From positions 1-64,000 of the forward strand of contig WQZB01000001.1 of the NCBI GenBank assembly GCA_009780955.1: a stretch of 64,000 nucleotides of DNA, read 5' to 3'. The stretch's first letter is position 1. Each line of letters starts with the position of its first letter. Origin of the DNA: Polyangiaceae bacterium (GTDB lineage: Bacteria > Myxococcota_A > Polyangia > Polyangiales > Polyangiaceae). Under the pieces are notes generated by a model. The model was not told where the DNA came from and did not search any database. It saw only the letters and a program-made list of their open reading frames with translations. This document shows positions 28,496 through 36,824 of the stretch, piece by piece. Position numbers and translations under genes: made by a program.

Positions 28496-29959
28496 ATGTC
28501 AGACGATAACAACGACGATTCGGACTTCGACGACATCTTCGATCGCCTCATCATGAAGGGGTCGGCAGCCACGGCCGCCGCGACTCAGCCACCAGAATCG
28601 GGTGCCTCGGATGCACCGCAATCTGGCGCAACGAAGAAAGCCTACGGCCGTGAGGGTAATCTCAAGTCGGACGAATACGAATACGACGCGGAAGATAACG
28701 ACGACGTGGCCACGGCAATCTTCGACAAGGACACCATGGGCCTGAGCATGGTCAGGGCAATCACTAGCCCTCCGCCAGCGCAACCAGCGAAGCCAGTGCC
28801 ACCAACGCCATTGCGTGCATTGCGCAGCACCACGACGCCACCGCCGCTGCCCCGTAGCACCACGACGCAAAAACCACCGCCGCTCCCCCCACCACTGCCC
28901 CGTACGGCGCAAAAACCGCCGGTGCTGCCCCCACCTCAAGTGCGCCGCAGCACTTCACCACCACCTCCCCCGCCCAACCACACGAACCCCAATCAACCAA
29001 GCACGGCGCAATCAAAGACGGAACCGTTGCAGATGCCTGCGGCACGTGCATCGTCGCCTCCAACCAATGCACCAACGGCCAATGCGCCAACTTCATCGAC
29101 CACGTCAGCGCCTCTTGCGGACATACCCAAACTGCCATTCGCCAGCGACGAAGTGGAAGAGATGCCCATCGTTGCGACGAGGCGAGGCCCGCGTTGGCTG
29201 GGCAAGGGTTGGATGCTTGCCGTCCTATTTCTAGGCGTATTCGGTCTTGTGATTGCCTTGATGATGTCGCTCGAGGGCACGATTGTCGTGAATGTGTCGA
29301 ATGCGAAAGGCTCAACGGTGAGCCGCCTCGAGGTTTACGTCGACGGCACGAAGCGCTGTGACACGGCCCCGTGCATTCTCACCAACATACCGGTGGGAGT
29401 TCACCAGGTGAAGCTTCTAGCACAAGGCTTCGAACCGCCCGCCGAACGAGGGGTGACGATCGAGTGGCGCAAAAGCACGACACTCGACTTCACGCTAGTT
29501 ACGCAAAGCGCTGGTACCGGCTTCAAGGCTGCGAGCACGCAGCCCGGCGTGGAGCTTACCGTCAACGGCAAATCTGTCGGATCGCTCCCGCAAGAGATTC
29601 GTGATCTGTCGCCGGGTGATTACAAGCTTCAATTCAGCGGCTACTACTACGCCCCACTCAACAAAACCGTGACCATTACGCCGAACGAGATGGTCGATCT
29701 TGGCGACATAGTGCTCAAAGTGGTCAAAGGCGCGGTGACCATCGAGCTTGATACGCCGGGTGCGAAGGTCACCCTCGTGTCAGGAACCAATCGCAAAGAG
29801 CTATCCGATTTCCACAAGCCAATGGAATTCGACGCCAACGCGCATTGGCAGCTCGAAGCAACGAAAAGCGGCTTTGAAAACTACGTGCAAGCCATTCGTT
29901 TCGACGACGGGCAGGCCGAAAAAACAATTGTTATCAAATTGAATCCGAAAAGCCCGTAA
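28496..29959 (+). CDS. PEGA-domain membrane protein
   Basis: A 487-residue single-pass membrane protein. Residues 1-235 are acidic then very Pro-rich (PPPLPRSTTTQKPPPLPPPL), probably a disordered cytoplasmic region. One transmembrane helix follows (GWMLAVLFLGVFGLVIALMM, about 240-260). The outside part has three or four PEGA-like beta repeats (VSRLEVYVDGTKRCDTAPC, GVELTVNGKSVGSLPQEIRD, LDTPGAKVTLVSGTNR). PEGA domains are common in surface-layer and signalling proteins. Two pilin-like genes and a TPR gene follow on the same strand, so an envelope function is likely. Confidence 0.75.
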   Translation: MSDDNNDDSDFDDIFDRLIMKGSAATAAATQPPESGASDAPQSGATKKAYGREGNLKSDEYEYDAEDNDDVATAIFDKDTMGLSMVRAITSPPPAQPAKPVPPTPLRALRSTTTPPPLPRSTTTQKPPPLPPPLPRTAQKPPVLPPPQVRRSTSPPPPPPNHTNPNQPSTAQSKTEPLQMPAARASSPPTNAPTANAPTSSTTSAPLADIPKLPFASDEVEEMPIVATRRGPRWLGKGWMLAVLFLGVFGLVIALMMSLEGTIVVNVSNAKGSTVSRLEVYVDGTKRCDTAPCILTNIPVGVHQVKLLAQGFEPPAERGVTIEWRKSTTLDFTLVTQSAGTGFKAASTQPGVELTVNGKSVGSLPQEIRDLSPGDYKLQFSGYYYAPLNKTVTITPNEMVDLGDIVLKVVKGAVTIELDTPGAKVTLVSGTNRKELSDFHKPMEFDANAHWQLEATKSGFENYVQAIRFDDGQAEKTIVIKLNPKSP

Positions 29960-30108
29960 CGCCGTTCGGCAGACGGCAAAGCGCAAGTGTTGTATGGTCG
30001 AGGTTCATATTTCCCGTGTCACGAACGCGTCAGCGCCCGGGCTTGCCCGACTCGTCCTCCATACTTTGCGAATTTCGCGCTATCGTTCATTCCGTGACGG
30101 GTTTCGTA

Positions 30109-30705
30109 ATGCCCGAAAATGAAAGGGCAAGTGCAACACTAGGGCGCGCTCGCACGTCCATACCATGCGCCCGCGGCTTCTCCGCGCTTGAAATCGTGAA
30201 CTTCCTCGCGCTCGCAGCAATGGTGAGCGCCCTTGGGATGTACTCGGTCGCGCGTTACGTCCGTCATGCGAAGACCATCGAGGCAACGAGCTCGCTCACA
30301 TCCCTTGCTGGAGCCGCCGCTGAATTCTACGAGAACTCTGACGCCACGCAGCCGGCAGGCGCCTCGCCTCAAGCTGTTCATGCGATGCGTCACTTTCCGC
30401 CAAGCTCGCGCGTCCCTGTTCCGGAAGATCCTTTGAGTGTTCGCGGCAAGCGTTACCAGAGCAACATGGCTGATTGGGCTGCAAGCCCATGGCGTGATCT
30501 GCATTTTTCAATCGTTCAGCCGCAGTGCTACCAGTATTCGTTCGATGCTCAAGGTGCCGGCGCCTCTGCAAAGGCAACTGTCGTGGCCCAAGGCGATCTC
30601 GACGGCGACGGAGTTCGCTCGATGTACTCGCTCAGCATCGAAGCCGATCCATCGATGAACGCACAAGTTTCCAAAACGATCGTGCGGCAAGATCCCGAAG
30701 AGTGA
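30109..30705 (+). CDS. Type IV pilin-like / pseudopilin protein A
   Basis: A short basic leader ends in CARG, followed by FSALEIVNFLALAAMVSALG. That is a class III (prepilin peptidase) signal with Gly at -1, Phe at +1 and Glu at +5, then a hydrophobic helix. The globular part has two Cys-poor stretches and ends with AQGDLDGDGVRSMYS, a D-x-D-G-D-G loop typical of calcium binding. It probably assembles in a type IV pilus or type II secretion-like filament. The start is uncertain: ATG 30109 gives a 29-residue leader, and the frame is open to 30016. Protein B follows 6 bases downstream with the same loop. Confidence 0.65.
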   Translation: MPENERASATLGRARTSIPCARGFSALEIVNFLALAAMVSALGMYSVARYVRHAKTIEATSSLTSLAGAAAEFYENSDATQPAGASPQAVHAMRHFPPSSRVPVPEDPLSVRGKRYQSNMADWAASPWRDLHFSIVQPQCYQYSFDAQGAGASAKATVVAQGDLDGDGVRSMYSLSIEADPSMNAQVSKTIVRQDPEE

Positions 30706-30711
30706 CACGCC

Positions 30712-31188
30712 ATGCGCCGTTTCACGCCTGTCGAACTCGCAGTCGGTGTTGCGCTCGTCGGCTCGGTGCTCGCAGTCGCTGTGCCTGCGTTCGTGCGCGA
30801 GCTTCATGCTTCATACTTCGTCGAGCCGGTCGACGGGCTTACGCGCATTGGCAACGGCGCGGTGAGCTACGCCGAGATGCATGGCCGCTTTCCAGACTCG
30901 GCGCCTTTGACACCCCCAACTCCGCCGCGAGGCCATAAAGCGCCCGATCCGCCAGGAACGTGGGACGGCCACGCATGGTCGGCGCTAGGTTTTCGCCCCG
31001 TCGCAGATGGCGTACCGCACGCCTACGCATTTTCGTTCGACGGCACTGGCAACGCGTTCATAGCGCAGGCCCATGGCGATCTCGACGGCGACGGAATCGT
31101 CAGCACCTTCGAGATCCGCGGATACGCGCCAGCCGGTGAAGCGCCGCGGGTGATGCCGGGTATGTACATCGAATCAGAGCTCGAATGA
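30712..31188 (+). CDS. Type IV pilin-like / pseudopilin protein B
   Basis: A 158-residue protein beginning MRRFTPVELAVGVALVGSVL, a prepilin-like N terminus with Phe +1 and Glu +5, but Arg instead of the near-invariant Gly at -1, so cleavage by prepilin peptidase is doubtful. The C-terminal part contains HGDLDGDGIVSTFEI, parallel to protein A, and an AYAFSFDGTGNAF beta segment. The two genes look like diverged paralogues co-translated in one operon. The stop codon at 31186-31188 merges with a copy of the AGAGCATGTTTACCAGCC repeat. Confidence 0.7.
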   Translation: MRRFTPVELAVGVALVGSVLAVAVPAFVRELHASYFVEPVDGLTRIGNGAVSYAEMHGRFPDSAPLTPPTPPRGHKAPDPPGTWDGHAWSALGFRPVADGVPHAYAFSFDGTGNAFIAQAHGDLDGDGIVSTFEIRGYAPAGEAPRVMPGMYIESELE

Positions 31189-31230
31189 GAGCATGTTTAC
31201 CAGCCTGCTGCGCGCCGCGGTGAGCCTGCA
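31187..31230 (+). repeat. Partial copy of AGAGCATGTTTACCAGCC element
   Basis: GAGAGCATGTTTACCAGCCT followed by GCTGCGCG matches the left end of the element at 59970. It starts within the stop codon of the upstream gene and fills the gap to the next ATG, so it forms the leader of the TPR gene. Only the first ~30 bases are well conserved. Confidence 0.75.
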
Positions 31231-31974
31231 ATGAGCACGCAGTCCACGCGCTGGCGCCTCGAGCCTTTCGCTGCGTATGCATTCGTGGCGATATGTGCAT
31301 TATGCATCGCGCTCATTCAACCCTCGTTGGCAGCACACGCGCACGAGATCCGCCAGCGCGACGACGTTTTCTTTCTTCCACCGCCAGCTGAACTTCGCAC
31401 CATGACGCTCGGCTACCGCGCGGCTATAATCGACCTTTTCTGGGCAAAGCTCACGGTGGAATACGGCGCGCACTGGCAAGACAAGCGCGCCTTTCCGAAC
31501 GTCACGCGTTACATCGATGGCATTCTTGCGATAGAGCCTGATTTCCCACCGCTCTACCGATTCGTCGATACCTTCCTCGTTTTCACCCCCACAGGTGCCA
31601 CGGCGGACGACGCTCGCAAGGCACGTGCGTACCTCGAACGCGGAACGCGCGAGCGGCCCAACGACGCTTCCGTGTGGCTACAATATGGGCAATTTTTGGC
31701 TTTTGTTGCGCCGTCGTTTCTGAAAGACAAAAGCGAGATTGAAAACTACCGTGCCCAGGGCGCCGCAGCCATGGCCCGTTCCGTGGAACTTGGCGCGGAC
31801 GCCCAGCACGCGCTCGCTGCCTCGGCGATCATGTCGAAGGCAGGGCAAGCCAAAGCAACGATAGCCTTTTTGCAACGCGCCTATGCGATCTCTGACGATC
31901 CGGATACACGTCAAAAAATACGGCTCAAGCTCGAAGAGCTCCATGCCGCCGCCGAATCGGACAACGCGCGTTGA
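31231..31974 (+). CDS. Membrane-anchored TPR-like protein
   Basis: A 247-residue protein with one N-terminal membrane helix (FAAYAFVAICALCIALIQPS) and a helical, TPR-like outside part (YRAAIIDLFWAKLTVEYGAH, ARAYLERGTRERPNDASVWL, AAMARSVELGADAQHALAAS). The function is unknown. It comes last in the run PEGA protein, two pilin-like proteins and TPR, and may be an assembly or scaffold factor for that group. The ATG at 31231 immediately follows the repeat-derived leader, with no strong ribosome binding site visible. Confidence 0.65.
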   Translation: MSTQSTRWRLEPFAAYAFVAICALCIALIQPSLAAHAHEIRQRDDVFFLPPPAELRTMTLGYRAAIIDLFWAKLTVEYGAHWQDKRAFPNVTRYIDGILAIEPDFPPLYRFVDTFLVFTPTGATADDARKARAYLERGTRERPNDASVWLQYGQFLAFVAPSFLKDKSEIENYRAQGAAAMARSVELGADAQHALAASAIMSKAGQAKATIAFLQRAYAISDDPDTRQKIRLKLEELHAAAESDNAR

Positions 31975-31986
31975 CGCGCCACACGC

Positions 31987-32598
31987 TCACCAGGTATAGC
32001 CTGCGCTCGGTGGCGCGGCGTCTTGCTGGGCGTCTGCGCCAGTGTCCGCGCCTGCGTCTGGATCGGTGTTATCCGTTCCTGCGTCGTTTAGGATATCTGG
32101 ATCTTCGCGGAAACAGAACCTGAGTGCAGCAAATGGAAGTAGCGTACCCGGGTTGTCCGGATCTTCCGGTGTATGCAACCCCTCTCCGTGCAGTGCCGCA
32201 GGGTCGTAAGTGTAGACGACCTTATCCTGCATCTGCCCGCCAACGCCTCCGTATGCAATGACAACGGAGATTGGAAAGGTTGCCGACCAATCGAAGTGTT
32301 CACCCTTCTGATTCCCGGTGATGGGTCCAATCGAATCCGAATTGAGAACACTTAGGGTGTCTCCGTTGGCAAAATAGAAAGTACCATTCCCGTCCAATCC
32401 AGTGAATGCCGAATAGAAAACATCAGCGGCGGAGGCAGCACCTACGTTGCAATCCGTGTCTGGAACGGCCGCCTGGACGGCCTCACTTGGCGGGGCCTCC
32501 GACGGAATGTCTGCGCCGTGGGTGGCGCATGCGCCAGCCCCAACTGCGGATGCCAGTGCAATGGGTGCAACATACACAAGAGTGTTCATGAATCGCAT
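31987..32598 (-). CDS. Lipoprotein of unknown function
   Basis: A 203-residue exported protein. The signal (MRFMNTLVYVAPIALASAVG) ends GAGAC with a lipobox-type Cys. The mature protein contains DCNVGAASAADVFYSAFTGL, a beta-rich middle and an Asp/Ala-rich tail (DAGADTGADAQQDAAPPSAG) typical of surface lipoproteins in this window. I chose ATG 32598, which has GGGAGGGATCC just upstream; the frame continues to 32646. It converges on the TPR gene with 12 bases between. No family is recognised. Confidence 0.65.
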   Translation of the reverse strand: MRFMNTLVYVAPIALASAVGAGACATHGADIPSEAPPSEAVQAAVPDTDCNVGAASAADVFYSAFTGLDGNGTFYFANGDTLSVLNSDSIGPITGNQKGEHFDWSATFPISVVIAYGGVGGQMQDKVVYTYDPAALHGEGLHTPEDPDNPGTLLPFAALRFCFREDPDILNDAGTDNTDPDAGADTGADAQQDAAPPSAGYTW

Positions 32599-32775
32599 CG
32601 GATCCCTCCCTTTTTCAACGATGGAATCGCTGGAGCTGTAGTGCAATCGGCTTGCCTAACACTACTGCCGGAACTTCGTTCCGGGCTTCGGCGAGATGGG
32701 CGTAAGCGCATGGTGCGTTCGTGACGAAACGCCACTCGTTGACAGAGAGGACCACAACACCTTATTCGGCTAACC

Positions 32776-33861
32776 GTGTCGCGAACGGAAACATCGCTGT
32801 CCGTGCTCGCCGGTCAGCTCCTTGTGAGTGGTCTTTCAGCCGCGGAGATGTCGGCGAGTGAAAGACGCACTTTTGCCTCTGGCGAGCGCGGCGGAGTCGT
32901 TCTTTTCAAGCGTAACCTGACGCGGTCAATCATCGATGTAGCAAAACTCATTGCATCCGTGCAGAGTGCAATGCCCCTGCCCGCACTCGTTGCGGTCGAT
33001 CAGGAAGGCGGCCGCGTAGTGCGCCTTGGGCCGCCCGCACTTGCCCTGCCTGCCATGCGCCGGCTCGGCAATCTTGGCGACGCTGACTTGCTCACGCGCG
33101 TCGCGTGTGCCCAGGCCAAAGAGCTCCGCGCACTCGGCTTTACAATGAGTTTTTCGCCCGTGGCCGATGTGCACACGCGCGCCGAAAACCCAATCATCGG
33201 CGACAGAGCCTTTGCCGAAACACCCGAGGCCGTGGCCCGCTTTGCAGGCGCGTGGGCCGATGGCCTATCGCAAGGCGGCATTCTTACTTGTGCCAAGCAC
33301 TTCCCCGGTCACGGGGACACCACGGGTGACTCGCATCTCGTTCTGCCGCGCGTCGAGAGATCACAAGCCGATCTCGACCGCATCGAGATTGCGCCATTCC
33401 GTGCGCTCGCCCGGCGGCCAAGCATCGACGCCATGATGACCGCGCACGTGGTTTACCCCAGCATCGACGCCGAGCAGCCCGCCACGCTGTCGCGTGCAAT
33501 ATGCAGCGATCTATTGCGAACCAAGCTCGGGTTTCGCGGCGTTCTGTTCTCCGACGATCTCGAAATGAAGGCCATTTCGCTTTCTCCTGGTGATGCAGCA
33601 ATCTCCGCGATTGTTGCAGGTTGCGATGTTGTGCTCGCGTGCTCGAAAGCCGAAGTTGCCGACGAGATTCATGCCGCGCTCACCCGCGAAGCCGAAGGTA
33701 GCAGCGCATTTCGCGCGCGCTGCGAGCAAGCCTTTGAGCGCGCCATTGCCATGCGAAAGCGCGTGGCGCCGACGCCCGTGACCGATGCCGCTCTGCTCGC
33801 AGAAATTTTTGCGGGCAGCGCCCCTATTTCCAAAGAGCTCGATCGAAGGCTTGCAGGCTGA
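32776..33861 (+). CDS. nagZ: Beta-N-acetylhexosaminidase (glycoside hydrolase family 3)
   Basis: NagZ removes terminal N-acetylglucosamine from cytoplasmic muropeptides in peptidoglycan recycling. GH3/NagZ signatures are VAVDQEGGRVVRL, the flexible catalytic loop KHFPGHGDTTGDSH (~174-187, with the Asp-His acid/base pair), MTAHVVYPSID, and the nucleophile region GVLFSDDLEMKAI. There is no signal peptide, consistent with a cytoplasmic location. Length 361 aa. It starts with GTG or a nearby codon (MSRTETSLSVLAGQLL). It converges on the riboswitch-controlled lipoprotein gene. Confidence 0.92.
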   Translation: MSRTETSLSVLAGQLLVSGLSAAEMSASERRTFASGERGGVVLFKRNLTRSIIDVAKLIASVQSAMPLPALVAVDQEGGRVVRLGPPALALPAMRRLGNLGDADLLTRVACAQAKELRALGFTMSFSPVADVHTRAENPIIGDRAFAETPEAVARFAGAWADGLSQGGILTCAKHFPGHGDTTGDSHLVLPRVERSQADLDRIEIAPFRALARRPSIDAMMTAHVVYPSIDAEQPATLSRAICSDLLRTKLGFRGVLFSDDLEMKAISLSPGDAAISAIVAGCDVVLACSKAEVADEIHAALTREAEGSSAFRARCEQAFERAIAMRKRVAPTPVTDAALLAEIFAGSAPISKELDRRLAG

Positions 33862-33884
33862 GAGCGCAGAGCGCGCTTAACTAC

Positions 33885-35240
33885 TTATCGTGGCCAGACT
33901 TCCGCGCCACTAAGGTACGTGCCGGCGTTGTTGGTGAATGGGTTTTCACCAATCGTTTCGACGATCGGCACCACATCCTCGTCGCCTGCGGCTGGGAATG
34001 GCACACGAACGATGTCGATCGAGTCGGTATCGTAATTCTTTTGCGCGCCAACAATTGAATTGTTGCCGTCAAAGGCAAATGCGTCGATGCCACCAGGAAT
34101 CTCGATGCCAAGCGTGTTTGACTGCGGATTCCAGAAAAAAGTTTGCCCATAGAAACCGACCGCTGCGCGACTCGCATCTGCGTAAGCAAGCATCACCGGA
34201 AAGCCGTAGTTGTTCAAAGAAAGCAATGTTGAAGCCTGCCCCGTTGCGAGATCCACACCCTCAATGATGCGCTGTTGTATGTCACCAGGAGAACCATCGT
34301 CATTTGCAATATTGCACCCTGCATGCATCACGATGAGCCGGTCGAGCGCGGCGTCGTAAACAAAGGCGTTGCCGTTGATGGGAGGGTTGTAACCGGCAAG
34401 CACAATGCCACCTCCAGGGCCTGTGCCGCCAAGATCGACAAGGCTATCGGTTGTCATGTCGATCGCGATGATTGTGGGCTTTGATTCGCTGCAAACAATA
34501 GTATATCCATCTGGCGCCACCTTCGTGAGATCGACGTTTCCAAGAAGGACATACAAAAGGTTTTTCGCCGGAACGAAAACCGCGGATGTCATGTCAACCA
34601 CGCCGTCGCTGTCTTTTGGCTGAACGAGCGACGATAGATCAATGTACGAATCTGGCACGCCATTGCTTACGGTCTTTGTCGTGTCGATGACCGCAATGCG
34701 GTTGCGATTGTAGCGAAGAACGTAGCCTTTCGTGCATGTCGGAACGAACACGCCAGACGGATCGGCATAGTCCTGCCCACCAGCCACGCTATCGTCCGAA
34801 GCCACATTCCAGCTCGAGAGCGCGTTCCACGGCGCATTCGGGTCGAGCCTGACAACGAGATCTTCCGACTGATCCATCAAGTACGGCGCCGAAACCGAGG
34901 ATGTTGCGCCAAAGCCAGCAAATGGAAAGTGCCCTTCAACCTCGTTCGTTTGCAGATTGAAGACAGCAAGCTCGCTGTCGGTCGACCCGCCTGTCAAAAG
35001 CAGTCGCGGTGCGATCCCGCTCGTGTCGACACATGACGAAGCGCTCGCAGAATCTCCCGCATCGTCGTCAGCACCCTGCCCCGCTTCGACCAAGTCGCCA
35101 TCGTTACCGGCGTCATTGCTAGTCTCGTTGGCGTCGTTGCCATTGGCCACGGGATTGAGAACCGTGTCATCGCCGCAAGCCCAGAGAAGCCATGCGCTCG
35201 AGAAAACGAGCGCCGCAAAACCAAAATATGTGCGATTCAT
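33885..35240 (-). CDS. Cobalamin-riboswitch-controlled beta-propeller lipoprotein
   Basis: A 451-residue predicted surface lipoprotein. The signal MNRTYFGFAALVFSSAWLL ends WAC (lipobox-type Cys). An acidic linker (NDANETSNDAGNDGDLVEAG) separates it from a repeated beta-rich domain resembling YVTN/YncE-type propeller blades (LAVFNLQTNEVEGHFPFAG, RIAVIDTTKTVSNGVPDSYI, IIAIDMTTDSLVDLGG, AFVYDAALDRLIVMHAG, GVDLATGQASTLLSL). ATG 35240 has AGAGGA upstream. The gene stands alone directly downstream of a cobalamin riboswitch. From established knowledge, Bacteroides BtuG is a beta-propeller surface lipoprotein that binds cobalamin, so a corrinoid-capture role is an attractive inference here. Homology to BtuG is not shown. 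Confidence 0.8.
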   Translation of the reverse strand: MNRTYFGFAALVFSSAWLLWACGDDTVLNPVANGNDANETSNDAGNDGDLVEAGQGADDDAGDSASASSCVDTSGIAPRLLLTGGSTDSELAVFNLQTNEVEGHFPFAGFGATSSVSAPYLMDQSEDLVVRLDPNAPWNALSSWNVASDDSVAGGQDYADPSGVFVPTCTKGYVLRYNRNRIAVIDTTKTVSNGVPDSYIDLSSLVQPKDSDGVVDMTSAVFVPAKNLLYVLLGNVDLTKVAPDGYTIVCSESKPTIIAIDMTTDSLVDLGGTGPGGGIVLAGYNPPINGNAFVYDAALDRLIVMHAGCNIANDDGSPGDIQQRIIEGVDLATGQASTLLSLNNYGFPVMLAYADASRAAVGFYGQTFFWNPQSNTLGIEIPGGIDAFAFDGNNSIVGAQKNYDTDSIDIVRVPFPAAGDEDVVPIVETIGENPFTNNAGTYLSGAEVWPR

Positions 35241-35251
35241 TTTTTTCCTCT

Positions 35252-35273
35252 GCTTGCGCACGCCCGCGCAAGC
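35252..35273 (-). promoter_or_regulatory. Hairpin between riboswitch and ribosome binding site
   Basis: On the minus strand GCTTGCGC, a six-base loop and GCGCAAGC form an eight-pair perfect stem, ending one or two bases before AGAGGA and 11 bases before the ATG. It is the likely expression-platform element. A T-run (GGTTTTTG) lies just upstream, so both translational and transcriptional control are possible. Confidence 0.5.
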
Positions 35274-35282
35274 CGCAAAAAC

Positions 35283-35456
35283 CGAGGGTTACCGATTGTG
35301 GCCCGGTCTCCGGACTTTCGGATCATCCTCGCCCGAGCCCTTCCCAGATCGCAGCATGGCTGCCTTGACCCAGTGGATTGCTCGAGTTCGTCCCCGATTA
35401 CCGTGGCGGGTGCCGCGCCGGCATTTCACCGACTTCCCTTGTGAACACGTGCCCTA
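35283..35456 (-). promoter_or_regulatory. Cobalamin (B12) riboswitch
   Basis: Read on the minus strand, the region shows the conserved cobalamin aptamer. AGGGCACGTG is followed by GGGAAGTCGGTGAAATGCCG, then GCGGCACCCGCCACGGTAA (the B12 box region, close to GCCACTGTAA). Further on are CCACTGGG, GGGAAGGGCTCGGGCGAGGA and AGTCCGGAGACCGGGCC. This order and spacing fit class I cobalamin riboswitches, which repress their gene when adenosylcobalamin is bound. It lies directly upstream of the beta-propeller lipoprotein gene and downstream of the coaBC stop, so it controls only the lipoprotein gene. Confidence 0.9.
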
Positions 35457-35565
35457 AAAGATGTAGGGGTTGCGTCACGACCACTTGCGGGTGATGGCAC
35501 TTGTCGGCGGCGATGCCGAGAAGCCCGTTCACAGAACGCCAGATACCTGGCGATCGCTCATTGGG

Positions 35566-36801
35566 TCAAGCGCGGAGTTTTTCGGCAAGCCTGGTCAGGA
35601 TTTTGTCGGCAAGATCTTCTTTTTTGCCATGCTCGAATGGCGACGCACCTTGGGCGGAAACCATGCAGATGCGATTGGTGCGCCGGCCAAGCGACTCGTG
35701 CGAGGCATTGGCAACGATCCAATCGACATTCTTCGTTACAAGCTTTTTCTTTGCGTAATCAATCACAAGTGCATCGTCACCCGTCTCGAGCGCAAACGCG
35801 ACGAGCACCGGCCGGGCGCCCAACCGGCGCGCGCCAATCTCGCCAATCAGATCGGGGTTGTGCACGAGCACGAGCGGCTCGGGCTCGGCCGCCGTTTTCT
35901 TGATCTTTGCGGTTCGACTTACGGCGGGCCTGAAATCGGCGACCGCCGCTGCCATCACGAGTGCATCGGCGCCGCTAAGATCATCGCCAAGAAGCGACCA
36001 GAGTGCATTCTGCATGTCGAGCGCCGTCTCCACGTTGTGGCGAACCACCCCCGGAGGCGTTGCTTGCGCAACGGGTCCTGCAACGAGATCGACATGGGCG
36101 CCACGAACTTGCGCGCGCGCCGCGATCGCGAAACCCATCTTGCCGCTCGAACGATTCCCAAGATACCTCACCGGATCGATGGGCTCGCGCGTTGGCCCTG
36201 CAGTTACGACGATGCGCATGCCTTCGAGATCGCGCGGTGCGCAAAGTGCGGCGATGGCCCGGGCAATCGCCGCAGGTTCTTGCATGCGGCCCATTCCTCT
36301 TTCGCCAGATGCCACGGGCCCCTTCAAAGGACCGCAAAAAACGACTCGGCCCTGTCGCCGGAGCTCTTTGACGTTACGCCGAGTTGCTGGGTGCTTCCAC
36401 ATCCGCGGATGCATGGCCGGCGCAACGAGAATCGGTCCGCGCGCGCAAAGCGCCGTAGCGGTAACGAGATCGTCGGCGCGCCCATGCGCAAGCCGCGCAA
36501 GCACGTCGGCCGTTGCCGGTACAATGGCGAGCACGTCGGCGCGCGCTGCCATCGATACATGCATCTCGCCCGAAAACGCCGGATCCCACATGTCGGTAGC
36601 AACCGCGTGCCCGCAGATCCCAGCGAAAGTGACAGGCCCAACGAAGCGCGCGGCCGACGCCGTCATCATGGGCAGAACGCTTGCGCCGGCTTTGATGCAA
36701 AGCCGCGCGACCTCTACGGCTTTGTATGCCGCGATGCTGCCAGTTACCGCAAGCACCACGCACCGGCCCGCCAGTCCCGTCATTGCCGCAAGTTCCGTCA
36801 T
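35566..36801 (-). CDS. coaBC: Bifunctional phosphopantothenoylcysteine decarboxylase / phosphopantothenate-cysteine ligase
   Basis: CoaBC makes 4'-phosphopantetheine on the route to coenzyme A. The N-terminal flavin-binding CoaC half has VVLAVTGSIAAYKAVEVARL, the catalytic-His region GEMHVSMAARADVLAIVPAT and the flap SGERGMGRM. The C-terminal CoaB half has VTAGPTREPIDPVRYLGNRS, SSGKMG, AADFRP-type sequence (VMAAAVADFRPA) and the KKKLVTKNVDWIVAN lysine motif. Length 411 aa. Start ATG 36801 (MTELAAMTG). Confidence 0.95.
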   Translation of the reverse strand: MTELAAMTGLAGRCVVLAVTGSIAAYKAVEVARLCIKAGASVLPMMTASAARFVGPVTFAGICGHAVATDMWDPAFSGEMHVSMAARADVLAIVPATADVLARLAHGRADDLVTATALCARGPILVAPAMHPRMWKHPATRRNVKELRRQGRVVFCGPLKGPVASGERGMGRMQEPAAIARAIAALCAPRDLEGMRIVVTAGPTREPIDPVRYLGNRSSGKMGFAIAARAQVRGAHVDLVAGPVAQATPPGVVRHNVETALDMQNALWSLLGDDLSGADALVMAAAVADFRPAVSRTAKIKKTAAEPEPLVLVHNPDLIGEIGARRLGARPVLVAFALETGDDALVIDYAKKKLVTKNVDWIVANASHESLGRRTNRICMVSAQGASPFEHGKKEDLADKILTRLAEKLRA

Positions 36802-36824
36802 TTGCCCTCCGCAGCGTGGCTATG

